Shown here in pieces: positions 1 to 7,784 of a DNA stretch of 39,451 nt (positions are counted from its first letter, which is position 1; the number at the start of each line of letters is the position of its first letter). The notes under the pieces are model-generated. The model was given only the letters and a program-made list of their open reading frames with translations. It had not been told where the DNA came from and did not search any database. This stretch comes from Actinomycetes bacterium (GTDB lineage: Bacteria > Actinomycetota > Actinomycetes > Mycobacteriales > Mycobacteriaceae): contig JAEZDV010000139.1 in assembly GCA_023417985.1 (NCBI GenBank), forward strand, positions 1 to 39,451, in the 5' to 3' direction. The translations under genes and the position numbers were made by a program.

Positions 1-717
1 GCGGTGGACCTGCGCACCACCCGCCGCGACCGACAGACCCGACAGACTCGCCTGCTCTACCCCCACCAGGGGCCCGGTGGTACCGGCCTCTGCCATCGCC
101 GCCAGTGCGAACAACGCCGAACTCGCGCCGGTGGTCGGCAGACCGAGGGGACGGGTCGCCGCGAGACGACCCGCTTCCGACGCCGACACCCCGGCCACGA
201 TCGCCGGTGCTTCCACCCATGCGGTCGACAACGAGGCGAGATACCCGCGCTTTTCGAGCAACCGCGGGTCGCCGTAATCATGGATGTCTCCGGAAGCACT
301 CCGGGTCCGCACCGGCAGACTGCGCGAGACGCGCGCCGCCGTACGCACCTGGAGACCACGGTCCGAGGTGAGTGCGGCTGCGGCACCAGCCGGTTCGATG
401 TCGACACCGATCACGAGCGTGCGGGGTCGAGCCGAACCGAGCGCGTCGAGTGTGGCCGGCGCCCCACCGAGGCGCTCGGTCACCTCGAGTTCGGGATCGA
501 GGCCTAGCCCCGCGAGCAGCACCGCCGCATTGCTGCTCTCCGTCAGCGGCAGGTCACGGCTCACGATGACGACGTACTCGACCGATCCACCCGCTTCGAG
601 CGCGGCACGGCCGGCCTCGACGGCGAGGGTGACGGCATCCTCGTCGTCACCGGCAACTCTGCCCTCCGGTGTTCCCCAGCAGGGCAGATACGTTCCGATC
701 GAAGCGATGTACGGCAT
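1..717 (-). CDS. HMG-CoA synthase-like / thiolase-superfamily protein (partial, 3' end outside window)
   Basis: The first 239 codons of a minus-strand gene run off the left edge without a stop. The N-terminus MPYIASIGTYLPCWG and the following RVAGDDEDAVTLAVEA segment (about residues 20-35) resemble the start of the KAS-III/HMG-CoA-synthase-like condensing-enzyme family. Where such enzymes usually carry a nucleophilic Cys (about residues 82-90), this protein reads RLGGAPATLDAL, so a classical acyl-enzyme mechanism looks unlikely. The ATG is preceded by AAGGAGG at 5-nt spacing and lies 16 nt downstream of the CoA-transferase stop, so it is the third gene of the ALDH-CaiB operon. The family call is from memory of conserved patterns. 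A thiolase-like or OB-fold partner protein is the alternative. Confidence 0.5.
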   Translation of the reverse strand, partial: MPYIASIGTYLPCWGTPEGRVAGDDEDAVTLAVEAGRAALEAGGSVEYVVIVSRDLPLTESSNAAVLLAGLGLDPELEVTERLGGAPATLDALGSARPRTLVIGVDIEPAGAAAALTSDRGLQVRTAARVSRSLPVRTRSASGDIHDYGDPRLLEKRGYLASLSTAWVEAPAIVAGVSASEAGRLAATRPLGLPTTGASSALFALAAMAEAGTTGPLVGVEQASLSGLSVAAGGAQVHR

Positions 718-733
718 GGCCCCTCCTTGCGGG

Positions 734-1939
734 CTAGGTGACTGCTCCCGCGGTCTTGAGTTCGATGATGCGTTCCCAGTCCAGTCCGAGTTCCAGAAGG
801 ATCTCCTCCGTCTGGGCAGCGAACTCCGGTGCCGGTCCGCTCTCGGGCGCGACCACGTCGAACTGCACGGGGTTGGCCACGAGTTCCAGTTCCCCGGCCT
901 TGACGATGTACTCGTTGGCCCGGACCTGGGGGTCGCTCACCACCTGGAGCGAATCCTGGATCGGTGCCCACGGTCCGGACAGAGTGCCGAAGCGCTGGAT
1001 CCATTCGCTCAGCGGCTTGCCGCCGATCACCTCACGCAGAATCGCCACGGCCTCGGCGGTGTTCTCACCGATCGACTCCGCATCCGCGAAGCGCGGGTCG
1101 TCGATCAGGTCCGGCCGTTCGATATGGCGGCACACGTCCGCCCAGAAACGACCGGGCTGGAGCATCACCAACGACACGTACCGGTCGTCCGCGGTCCGGT
1201 AGACGCCCGACAACGGATTCCGCGGCGATCCGTGGCCACCGGCCTTGGGCGCCTCCATGTGACGGCCGAGGTGTGCCGACAACGCGATCGTGTGGCCCAT
1301 GGCCCAGACACCGCTACTCAGGAGCGAGACGTCGACGACGGACGGCTCGCCGGTTCGTTCGCGCTTGAACAGCGCCGCTGCGATACCGCCGGCGAGGTTG
1401 GTGCCCGAGATGGTGTCGCCGAAAGCCGGTCCGGGAGGAGCGATCATCCCTTCCGTTCCTTCCGGAGTGAGGGTCGCGGCGACACCGGCGCGGGCCCAGA
1501 AGGCAGTCATGTCGTAGCCGCCCTTGTCGGATTCGACACCGCGAGGCCCGAGTGCACTGCCGCGCGCGTAGACGATCTTCGGGTTCACCGCGCGGATGTC
1601 GTCGACATCGATGTTCAGCTTGGCCCGCACCCTCGGCAGGAAGCTCGTGAGAAACACGTCGGCGCCGCGCACGAGGCCGAGAAGCACCTCACGGCCCTCC
1701 GGATTCGCGATATCCAGTCCGAGACTGCGTTTCCCGCGGTTGGCATGTTCCACGTTCGGATTCGGGTCGCCTTCGACCTTCATGGTGCCGGTCTGCCGGA
1801 GACCGCGTTGGGGGTCGCCGGTCACCGCGTGCTCGATCTTGATGACGTCGGCGCCCCACTCGGCGAGCACCGCGCCCGCCGAGGGAACGAAGCCGTACAT
1901 CGCGACCTCGACGACCCGCACTCCCTCGAGTGGCCTCAC
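734..1939 (-). CDS. CaiB/BaiF (class III) CoA-transferase
   Basis: A 401-residue protein of typical family length. It starts PLEGVRVVEVAMYGFVPSAG and has the family's AEWGADVIKIE segment (27-37) and NRGKRSLGLD (68-76). The aspartate that forms the acyl-anhydride intermediate in the family probably lies in AFGDTISG (D175). Class III transferases move CoA between carboxylic acids in the cytoplasm. Here that would activate a pathway acid without ATP. The start overlaps the aldehyde dehydrogenase stop by 4 nt (ATGA), so the two are translationally coupled and the transferase may act on the acid made by that dehydrogenase. The substrate cannot be read from sequence. A second paralogue lies at 33330-34586. 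Confidence 0.9.
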   Translation of the reverse strand: MRPLEGVRVVEVAMYGFVPSAGAVLAEWGADVIKIEHAVTGDPQRGLRQTGTMKVEGDPNPNVEHANRGKRSLGLDIANPEGREVLLGLVRGADVFLTSFLPRVRAKLNIDVDDIRAVNPKIVYARGSALGPRGVESDKGGYDMTAFWARAGVAATLTPEGTEGMIAPPGPAFGDTISGTNLAGGIAAALFKRERTGEPSVVDVSLLSSGVWAMGHTIALSAHLGRHMEAPKAGGHGSPRNPLSGVYRTADDRYVSLVMLQPGRFWADVCRHIERPDLIDDPRFADAESIGENTAEAVAILREVIGGKPLSEWIQRFGTLSGPWAPIQDSLQVVSDPQVRANEYIVKAGELELVANPVQFDVVAPESGPAPEFAAQTEEILLELGLDWERIIELKTAGAVT

Positions 1940-3432
1940 TTGACCACCACCGAGAATGCCTTCAGCTGCTGGAACTCGGCCAGGCCCGCGGCACCCATCT
2001 CACGACCGATACCGGACTGCTTGTAACCGCCGAACGGGACGTCGGGGCTGAAGTAGTTGCCGCCGTTGACACTGAAGGTTCCGGTACGGATCCGGCGCCC
2101 GATGGCGATGCCACGCTCGTCGTCCGCGCTGAGGACGCCGCCCGAGAGTCCGTACTTGGAGTTGTTGGCGATCTCCACGGCGTGGTCGTCGTCGTCGAAC
2201 GGGATGACCGCCAGGACCGGGCCGAACACCTCTTCCTGCGCGATCTCGCTGTCCGGGTCCACATTTGCGAGCAGGGTCGGCTTGTAGAACCAGCCCGGAT
2301 CCACCTTCTCGCCGCCGGTGACGAGGGTCGCGCCCTCGTCGACGGCCCGCTTGACCATGCCGTCGATCTTTTCGCGCTGCTTCTCGCTGATGACCGGGCC
2401 CATGTAGGTCTTCGGGTCCGACGGATCACCGAACGGCACGTGCTGCATGACTCCGGCGACGTGCGCGACGATCTCGTCGTGCTTCGCCCGGGGTACGAGC
2501 AGGCGGGTGGTGAGAGCACAGCCCTGGCCCGCATGCGAGCAGATGCTGAAGGCCGCGAACTGGGCCGCGGTGGCGACGTCCGCGTCGTCGAGCACGATGA
2601 GTGCCGACTTTCCGCCGAGTTCGAGGAAGACACGCTTGAGGGAGTCTGCTGCCGCCGCCATGATCTTCTTGCCGACCGGCGTCGATCCGGTGAAGGTGAC
2701 CACGTCGACGTCGGGATGGGTGGTCATCAGTTCACCGGGGGCGATCTGAGACGACGACAGGATGTTGACGACGCCGGCGGGAATGTCCGTGTTGTTCGCG
2801 ATGATTTCGGCGAGCGCCTGCGTGACGAGGGGAGTGTCGGGCGCGCCCTTGAGCACCACCGTGCAGCCCGCGGCGAGCGCGGCCGGCAGCTTCGCCATCG
2901 CCAGCTGGGTCGGGTAGTTGTAGGCGACGATCGCCGCGACGACGCCCGCTGCTTCCTTCTCCACCCAGCGGCGGTGAGGCTGCCCACGGAACTCGACCTC
3001 GCCCAGTTCCTCGGTGAACGAGGTCTTCCGGAGGAGTTCGGCGTAGTACTTCACGATTTCGATCGGTGCGTCGAGCTGATTGCCGTGGGTCAGGATGCGC
3101 GGTGCGCCGACCTCGGCGATCGTCAGTTCGCGCAGCTCCTCGGCGTTGTCGCGCAGGGCTTGGTAGAGCTGGTCGAGGCATTTGGCGCGGAACTCGGCAT
3201 CCGTCGACCAGGTGGTGGTGTCGAATGCCCGGCGTGCCGCCTTGATGGCTGCTTCGGCCTCCTCGACACCCGCGTCGGGAGCGTGACCGACGACGTCGCC
3301 GGTCGCAGGGTTGTAGGACGCAAATGTGCGTTCCGTGGTGACCAGCTCGCCGTCGATGAGCAGGCGCTTCGTCACACCGCTCGAAGTTGCGTCGTCGGCC
3401 ACGGCGGTCGACCCGTTGTCCTGCACTGACAT
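1936..3432 (-). CDS. NAD(P)+-dependent aldehyde dehydrogenase
   Basis: A 498-residue ALDH-superfamily enzyme oxidising an aldehyde to the acid in the cytoplasm. Visible features are the catalytic Cys305 in AGQGCALTTR, the general base Glu271 in LELGGKSALIV, the cofactor-loop FTGSTPVGK (247-255) and the C-terminal NGGNYFSPDVPFGGYKQSG block. The usual PWN motif is replaced by YNYPTQL, with N172 as the oxyanion Asn, as in several actinobacterial ALDHs. It is first in a minus-strand operon and overlaps the CoA-transferase by 4 nt. It is divergent from the TauD-type gene across 217 nt that hold the palindromes at 3472 and 3614. ALDH plus CoA-transferase suggests aldehyde to acid to acyl-CoA. The physiological aldehyde is unknown. 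Confidence 0.93.
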   Translation of the reverse strand: MSVQDNGSTAVADDATSSGVTKRLLIDGELVTTERTFASYNPATGDVVGHAPDAGVEEAEAAIKAARRAFDTTTWSTDAEFRAKCLDQLYQALRDNAEELRELTIAEVGAPRILTHGNQLDAPIEIVKYYAELLRKTSFTEELGEVEFRGQPHRRWVEKEAAGVVAAIVAYNYPTQLAMAKLPAALAAGCTVVLKGAPDTPLVTQALAEIIANNTDIPAGVVNILSSSQIAPGELMTTHPDVDVVTFTGSTPVGKKIMAAAADSLKRVFLELGGKSALIVLDDADVATAAQFAAFSICSHAGQGCALTTRLLVPRAKHDEIVAHVAGVMQHVPFGDPSDPKTYMGPVISEKQREKIDGMVKRAVDEGATLVTGGEKVDPGWFYKPTLLANVDPDSEIAQEEVFGPVLAVIPFDDDDHAVEIANNSKYGLSGGVLSADDERGIAIGRRIRTGTFSVNGGNYFSPDVPFGGYKQSGIGREMGAAGLAEFQQLKAFSVVVK

Positions 3433-3459
3433 TCCGGCTCCTCACTCGGTGGAAACATC

Positions 3460-3486
3460 ATTCTCTTCAGCGAGAATTCTTTGCTC
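3460..3486. promoter_or_regulatory. Candidate operator (one-mismatch copy) upstream of the ALDH operon
   Basis: GAGAA-TTCTT-TGCTC at 3472-3486 matches the shared palindrome GAGAA-N5-TTCTC with one mismatch. An overlapping perfect inverted repeat, ATTCTC (3460-3465) and GAGAAT (3472-3477) with a 6-nt spacer, makes the site compound. It lies 39 nt upstream of the ALDH start codon. Which protein binds is unknown. Confidence 0.5.
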
Positions 3487-3611
3487 TGTATCGGAGAACT
3501 CTAGCAATCGCGCCTTCGGGAAGATAGCCCGAAAGTGATGTGCGCCACGAGGCGTAACCCGCGTTCACACACATCGGTGGCCTCGCTCCGGGTCTTGCGA
3601 CCTTCAAACGC

Positions 3612-3630
3612 GCGAGAGTATGGTTCTCGC
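3612..3630. promoter_or_regulatory. Candidate operator upstream of the TauD-type operon
   Basis: GAGAG-TATGG-TTCTC at 3614-3628 is the shared palindrome with one change. Flanking bases extend it to GCGAGA-N7-TCTCGC, a perfect 6-bp inverted repeat over 3612-3630. It ends 21 nt before the GTG at 3650, the same geometry as the sites before 25969 and 37333. An upstream in-frame ATG at 3620 falls inside the palindrome, which argues against that start. Confidence 0.65.
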
Positions 3631-3649
3631 ATCCGGAAGGGAGATTCTT

Positions 3650-4459
3650 GTGATTCAGACTACAGCCCTGACTCCATCGTTGGGCGTAGAAGTAACAGGC
3701 ATCGACAACCTCGACGACGACCGTGTCGTCGCGCAGTTGCTCGAGGCACTCAAGTGGCGGGGGGTTCTGCTCATCCGCGGACTGAACCTCGACGACGATG
3801 CTCAACTGGCTTTCAGCCGCAAGCTCGGCAAGGTGGTGATGCCGGCACCGGGACAGGAGATCTTCACCGTCTCGCTGGATCCGGCCAAGACTCCGTCGGC
3901 CGAGTACCTCAAGGGCACGTTCCACTGGCACATCGACGACACCACCAACGACGTGCCGGCGAAGGCCACCACTCTCACCGCCCGGCATGTGGCGATGATC
4001 GGCGGAGGCACCGAATTCGCAAGCACCTACGCGGCATACGAGAATCTCCCGGAGCACGAGAAGAAGCGCTACGAGGGTCTGCGCGTCGTGCACAGCTTCG
4101 AAGCCGCACAGCGTCTCGTCCATCCGGATCCGCCCGAAGAAATGGTCGCTCGGTGGCGTGCTCTTCCGCCCCACGAGTCGTCCCTCGTCTGGGAGCGGAG
4201 CGACGGCCGGCGGTCCTTGGTCATCGGTGCCACCGCGGATCACATCGTCGGTATGCGATCCGACGAGAGCCGTGAACTCCTCGACGAATTGCTCGCGTGG
4301 ACAACGCAAGAGCGCTTCTGCTACACCCACGAATGGACCGTCGGCGACCTCGTGGTGTGGGACAACACCGGAATGCTGCACCGCGCACTGCCCTACGACC
4401 CTGCGTCCGAACGCCTGATGCGCCGCACCACGATCGTCGGTGAGGAGGCATGGGCATGA
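3650..4459 (+). CDS. TauD/TfdA-family Fe(II)/2-oxoglutarate dioxygenase
   Basis: A 269-residue protein from GTG 3650, chosen because GGAAGGGAG lies 6 nt upstream and because the earlier ATG at 3620 sits inside the promoter palindrome. The iron site is visible as H94-x-D96 in FHWHIDD and H244 in WDNTGMLHRALPY. Arginines at about 255-259 (SERLMRRT) suit 2-oxoglutarate binding. Enzymes of this family hydroxylate unactivated carbons using O2 and 2-oxoglutarate, often cleaving sulfonates, sulfates or ethers. No sulfonate transporter or desulfonation gene is nearby, so a hydroxylase or C-O cleavage role in this pathway is more likely than taurine use. It is the first gene of a nine-gene operon and overlaps the next gene by 4 nt. 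Confidence 0.9.
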   Translation: MIQTTALTPSLGVEVTGIDNLDDDRVVAQLLEALKWRGVLLIRGLNLDDDAQLAFSRKLGKVVMPAPGQEIFTVSLDPAKTPSAEYLKGTFHWHIDDTTNDVPAKATTLTARHVAMIGGGTEFASTYAAYENLPEHEKKRYEGLRVVHSFEAAQRLVHPDPPEEMVARWRALPPHESSLVWERSDGRRSLVIGATADHIVGMRSDESRELLDELLAWTTQERFCYTHEWTVGDLVVWDNTGMLHRALPYDPASERLMRRTTIVGEEAWA

Positions 4460-5160
4460 GGACCGCCGTCGTCACCGGAGGCAGTTCCGGAATCGGCCGG
4501 GCAATCGCCCAGCGCCTGCGCAAGGACGGGCACCGGGTTGCCGTCCTGGATCTCAACCCCACCGGGGAGGAATTCGAATACAAGGTCGACGTCTCCGATC
4601 GCACTCAGGTGGACGCTGCGCTCGCCGAAATCCGCGCGGAACTCGGCCCCGTCACGATCCTCGTCAACGGTGCCGGGCTCGAGCTGTACAAGCGCTTTCA
4701 CAATATCGACTACGACACCTGGCAGAAGGTCGTCGCCGTGAACCTCGGCGGTGTCTTCCATTGCGTGCAGGCCGTACTGCCCGACATGCTCGAGGCCGGC
4801 TGGGGGCGCATCGTCAACATCTCGTCGTCGAGCGCACAGTCGGGCCAGCAATTCATGTCCGCCTACGTGTCGTCCAAGGCCGGCGTCAACGGTCTGACCA
4901 AATCGCTTGCCCTCGAGTACGGTCCCAGCGGTATCACCGTCAATGCTGTCCCACCAGGCTTCGTCGACACCCCGATGCTCCGCCGCTCCGAAGAAAAGGG
5001 ACTCCTCGGCGGAACCATCGAGGACCACATCGAGCGCACCCCTGTCCGGCGGGCCGGGAAGCCCGAAGACATCGCCGCCGCATGTTCTTTCCTGATCTCC
5101 GAAGAGGCCGGCTACATCACCGGTCAGATCCTCGGGGTCAACGGCGGCCGCAACACCTAG
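4456..5160 (+). CDS. Short-chain dehydrogenase/reductase (classical SDR, FabG-like)
   Basis: A 234-residue SDR. Residues 8-14 (GGSSGIG) form the Rossmann TGxxxGxG loop, NGAG is at 71-74, the catalytic Ser is in NISSSSAQ (121-128), and Tyr137/Lys141 form YVSSK. Asp at the end of strand beta2 (VLDLN) suggests NAD(H). An ATG at 4450 is in frame, but the GAGGAGG ribosome site (4442-4448) is only 1 nt from it and 7 nt from ATG 4456. The latter also gives an ATGA overlap with the TauD-type stop, so 4456 is preferred. The likely role is reversible oxidation of an alcohol made by a pathway oxygenase or hydratase. The substrate is unknown. Confidence 0.9.
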   Translation: MRTAVVTGGSSGIGRAIAQRLRKDGHRVAVLDLNPTGEEFEYKVDVSDRTQVDAALAEIRAELGPVTILVNGAGLELYKRFHNIDYDTWQKVVAVNLGGVFHCVQAVLPDMLEAGWGRIVNISSSSAQSGQQFMSAYVSSKAGVNGLTKSLALEYGPSGITVNAVPPGFVDTPMLRRSEEKGLLGGTIEDHIERTPVRRAGKPEDIAAACSFLISEEAGYITGQILGVNGGRNT

Positions 5161-5238
5161 ACCCGCTCCGGCCCCGCGAGGTGCCGGTTCCGCTCGGCCG
5201 GAAACCATCCGGCCGAAACACCGTCGAAAGGACATCTC

Positions 5239-6099
5239 GTGGGACGTGTTGAAGGCAAGGTCGCATTCATCACCGGCGCAGCTCGCGGCCAGGGCCGCAG
5301 TCACGCAGTCAAACTGGCATCCGAGGGCGCCGACATCATCGCCGTCGACATCTGCCGGAACATCGATTCGATGGGGTACGCCATGGCGACCCCGGAAGAT
5401 CTCGAAGAGACGGTCCGGCTCGTCGAGAAGGAAGGCCGGCGTGTCGTCGCCGTCCAGGCCGATGTGCGTGAGGCCGCGCAGGTGAAGGCCGCGCTGGAGC
5501 AGGGTCTTGCCGAGTTCGGCAAGGTCGACATCGTCGTAGCCCAGGCCGGTGTCGCCGGCATGAAGGGCGAACCGCAGACGCAGGCATGGGCCGATGTCGT
5601 CGACACCAACCTCGTCGGCACCCTCAACGCAATCCATGCGGCGCTTCCGCACCTCACCGAGGGTGGATCCATCATCGCGACCGGCTCGACGGCCGCCCTG
5701 ATGGATGTGGCCAAGGTCGACGTCCCCGGTAAGGATCTGGGCGGGGTCGCCTACGTATTCTCCAAGCGTGCCATCGCGCAACTGGTGCACGAACTGGCGA
5801 CGCATCTCGCACCGCGCAAGATCCGGGTCAACGCACTGCATCCCACCAACTGCAACACGGACATGCTGCAGAGCGAACCGATGTACCGCTCGTTCCGTCC
5901 GGACCTCGAGCATCCGACCCGCGCCGACGCCGAGCCCGTTTTCGGTGTCCAGCAGGCCATGCCGATCCCGTACATCGAGCCCGAAGACTCCAGCAACATG
6001 GTGCTCTTCCTCGCGTCCGACGAGTCGCGCTACGTCACGGGCATGCAGATGCGTGTCGACGGTGGCGGATACCTGAAGTGGTACGACTTCCGCATCTGA
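5239..6099 (+). CDS. Mycofactocin-coupled SDR family oxidoreductase (carveol-dehydrogenase type)
   Basis: A 286-residue SDR starting at GTG after GAAAGGA. GAARGQGRSHAVKLA (13-27), the long insert after beta2 (DICRNIDSMGYAMATPEDL, about 37-55), active-site Ser150 with Tyr172/Lys176 (YVFSK) and the tail VDGGGYLKWYDFRI match the actinobacterial group with non-exchangeable nicotinamide, proposed to use the peptide redox cofactor mycofactocin. Known members include carveol dehydrogenases acting on terpene alcohols. It lies 78 nt after the previous SDR and 86 nt before the ferredoxin-P450 pair, suggesting it oxidises a hydroxyl made by the P450. No mycofactocin biosynthesis genes are in the window, so the cofactor would come from elsewhere in the genome. 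Confidence 0.9.
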   Translation: MGRVEGKVAFITGAARGQGRSHAVKLASEGADIIAVDICRNIDSMGYAMATPEDLEETVRLVEKEGRRVVAVQADVREAAQVKAALEQGLAEFGKVDIVVAQAGVAGMKGEPQTQAWADVVDTNLVGTLNAIHAALPHLTEGGSIIATGSTAALMDVAKVDVPGKDLGGVAYVFSKRAIAQLVHELATHLAPRKIRVNALHPTNCNTDMLQSEPMYRSFRPDLEHPTRADAEPVFGVQQAMPIPYIEPEDSSNMVLFLASDESRYVTGMQMRVDGGGYLKWYDFRI

Positions 6100-6185
6100 C
6101 CGTCACAGCGCGCGGGACTTTCCCGGGGTGGTAGTGGGAATATCTGGGCGCCAACCAATTTCAACTTCAACCGGGAGGAAATATC

Positions 6186-6377
6186 GTGAAGGTGAAAGTC
6201 GATCCCGAACGTTGCCAAGGGCACACCCTCTGCGCCATGGCGGCACCGGAGGTATTCGAACTCAGTGAAATCGACGGTCACGCCACGGCCGTCGTCGAAG
6301 AGGTACCGGCCCATCTCGAGGAGGCTGTGCGGGAAGCCGCGCGATCCTGCCCGGAGCAGGCCATCCAAATCTCCTGA
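6186..6377 (+). CDS. [3Fe-4S]-type ferredoxin, P450 electron donor
   Basis: A 63-residue ferredoxin from GTG 6186, with GGGAGGA 7 nt upstream. The cluster pattern is C10-x2-H13-x2-C16 ... C55-P56. The second position that is Cys in [4Fe-4S] ferredoxins is His here, as in many small actinobacterial ferredoxins beside P450 genes. Those carry a [3Fe-4S] cluster or an unusual His-ligated cluster. The acidic sequence suits docking to the basic proximal face of a P450. The P450 gene follows 46 nt later, so this is almost certainly its redox partner. No ferredoxin reductase gene is present in the window, so electrons must come from one encoded elsewhere. Confidence 0.95.
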   Translation: MKVKVDPERCQGHTLCAMAAPEVFELSEIDGHATAVVEEVPAHLEEAVREAARSCPEQAIQIS

Positions 6378-6423
6378 CCAGGAGCGTTTCGAACCCCTCA
6401 ATCGAAGCGTCAGAGAGGAAACC

Positions 6424-7770
6424 ATGAGTGTCGACGACGTCGTTGCCGACAAATCCCACCGGACCCCGGTCTTCAATTTCGACCGGCACGCCGCCGACTA
6501 CCGCGAGAATTTCCTGCCGATCACGGAGGAAATGCAGTCCAAATGCCCCATGGCATGGTCGGACACCCACGGAGGCCACTGGGTCGCCGCGGGTAGCGAC
6601 GAGGTGTTCAACATCGCCCGTTCACCCGACGTCTCCAACGACCACGACATCAAGGGTGTGCGTCGCGGCTACAAAGGCATCATGATCCCCACCGCCGAAC
6701 GCGCATCCGGCGTTCGCGGCGGCATCCTCGAGATGGACGATCCGGAGCACCGCGAGTTCCGGGCCCTCCTCAACCCGTATCTCTCCCCCGCGGCCATCCA
6801 GAAGTGGATCCCCATCATCGATGAGGTCGTGCAGGCCGCCATCGACGAGAAGATCGAGAGTGGGCGAATCGATTTCGTCGACGACCTCGCGAACGTCGTG
6901 CCGGCGGTCATCACGCTGGCGATGCTCGGAGTCCCGATCAAGAAGTGGGAGGTCTACTGCGAACCGGTCCACGCGGCCATCTACACCCCGCCGGATTCCC
7001 CCGACATCGCACGCATCGGCGAGCTTCACCGCACCATGGGCATCGACCTGCTCACCAATCTGTTCGAGATCCGGGAGAACCCCCGCCCGGGACTGATCAA
7101 CGCGATCGCCGACGTCGAGGTGCTCGGCGAGAAGCCCGACGACATGGAGTTGCTGGGCATCCTCAGCCTGCTCATCGGCGGCGGCTTCGACACCACCACC
7201 GCGCTGACCGCGCACGCACTCGAATGGCTGGGCGAGAACCCCACCGAGCGCGCGCGCCTCAGCAACGAACGCGACGCCCTGCTCGACAGCGCCACCGAGG
7301 AGTTCCTGCGCTACTTCTCTCCGACGCCCGGTGACGGACGTACCTTCTCCGCGGACTGCGAGTTCAGCGGCGCGCAGGTCAAGGAAGGCGAGCGTGTCTG
7401 GCTCTCGTGGGCGATGGCCAACCGCGATCCGGCTCTGTTCGACGAACCCAACACGGTCGATATCGAGCGTAAAGGCAACCGCCACTTCAGTTTCGGTCTT
7501 GGCGTGCACCGCTGCATCGGCTCGAACCTGGCACGGACGGTGTTCAAGCGGATGTTGATCGCCGTGTTCGATCGCATGCCCGATTACACATGCGATGCGG
7601 AGAACACGGTTCACTACGACTCGATCGGAGTCATCCAGGGCATGCGGCATCTGCCCGCAACGTTCACGCCGGGCAAGCGGATCGGCCCCGGCCTCGACGC
7701 GACCCTGGAAAAGCTGCAGGTCCGTGTCGACGAAGAGGGACTCGCAGCACCCATCACGGCAAAGAAGTAA
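6424..7770 (+). CDS. Cytochrome P450 monooxygenase
   Basis: A 448-residue soluble bacterial P450. The start ATG 6424 follows GAGAGGAAACC. Longer in-frame extensions would run back through the ferredoxin gene. Seen: the I-helix oxygen-activation motif GGGFDTTT (252-259), K-helix ExxR at E293-R296, and the heme loop FSFGLGVHRCIG with axial Cys364. No membrane anchor is present. It is a class I (ferredoxin-fed) enzyme with its own ferredoxin immediately upstream. By neighbourhood it hydroxylates the pathway substrate, with the alcohol then going to an SDR. I do not assign a CYP family number. The sequence around the substrate-recognition loops cannot be interpreted by eye. Confidence 0.97.
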   Translation: MSVDDVVADKSHRTPVFNFDRHAADYRENFLPITEEMQSKCPMAWSDTHGGHWVAAGSDEVFNIARSPDVSNDHDIKGVRRGYKGIMIPTAERASGVRGGILEMDDPEHREFRALLNPYLSPAAIQKWIPIIDEVVQAAIDEKIESGRIDFVDDLANVVPAVITLAMLGVPIKKWEVYCEPVHAAIYTPPDSPDIARIGELHRTMGIDLLTNLFEIRENPRPGLINAIADVEVLGEKPDDMELLGILSLLIGGGFDTTTALTAHALEWLGENPTERARLSNERDALLDSATEEFLRYFSPTPGDGRTFSADCEFSGAQVKEGERVWLSWAMANRDPALFDEPNTVDIERKGNRHFSFGLGVHRCIGSNLARTVFKRMLIAVFDRMPDYTCDAENTVHYDSIGVIQGMRHLPATFTPGKRIGPGLDATLEKLQVRVDEEGLAAPITAKK

Positions 7771-7784
7771 GGACGCGCGGGTAA

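Noticed and set aside
284..2026. A 580-codon plus-strand open frame across the CoA-transferase region
   Set aside because: It is antisense to the partial condensing-enzyme-like gene and the CaiB gene, has no family motifs or ribosome site, and arises from G/C-rich third positions.
1930..3429. A 499-codon plus-strand open frame opposite the aldehyde dehydrogenase
   Set aside because: It mirrors the real ALDH almost exactly. The protein is low-complexity Asp/Arg/Gly-rich and shows no domain.
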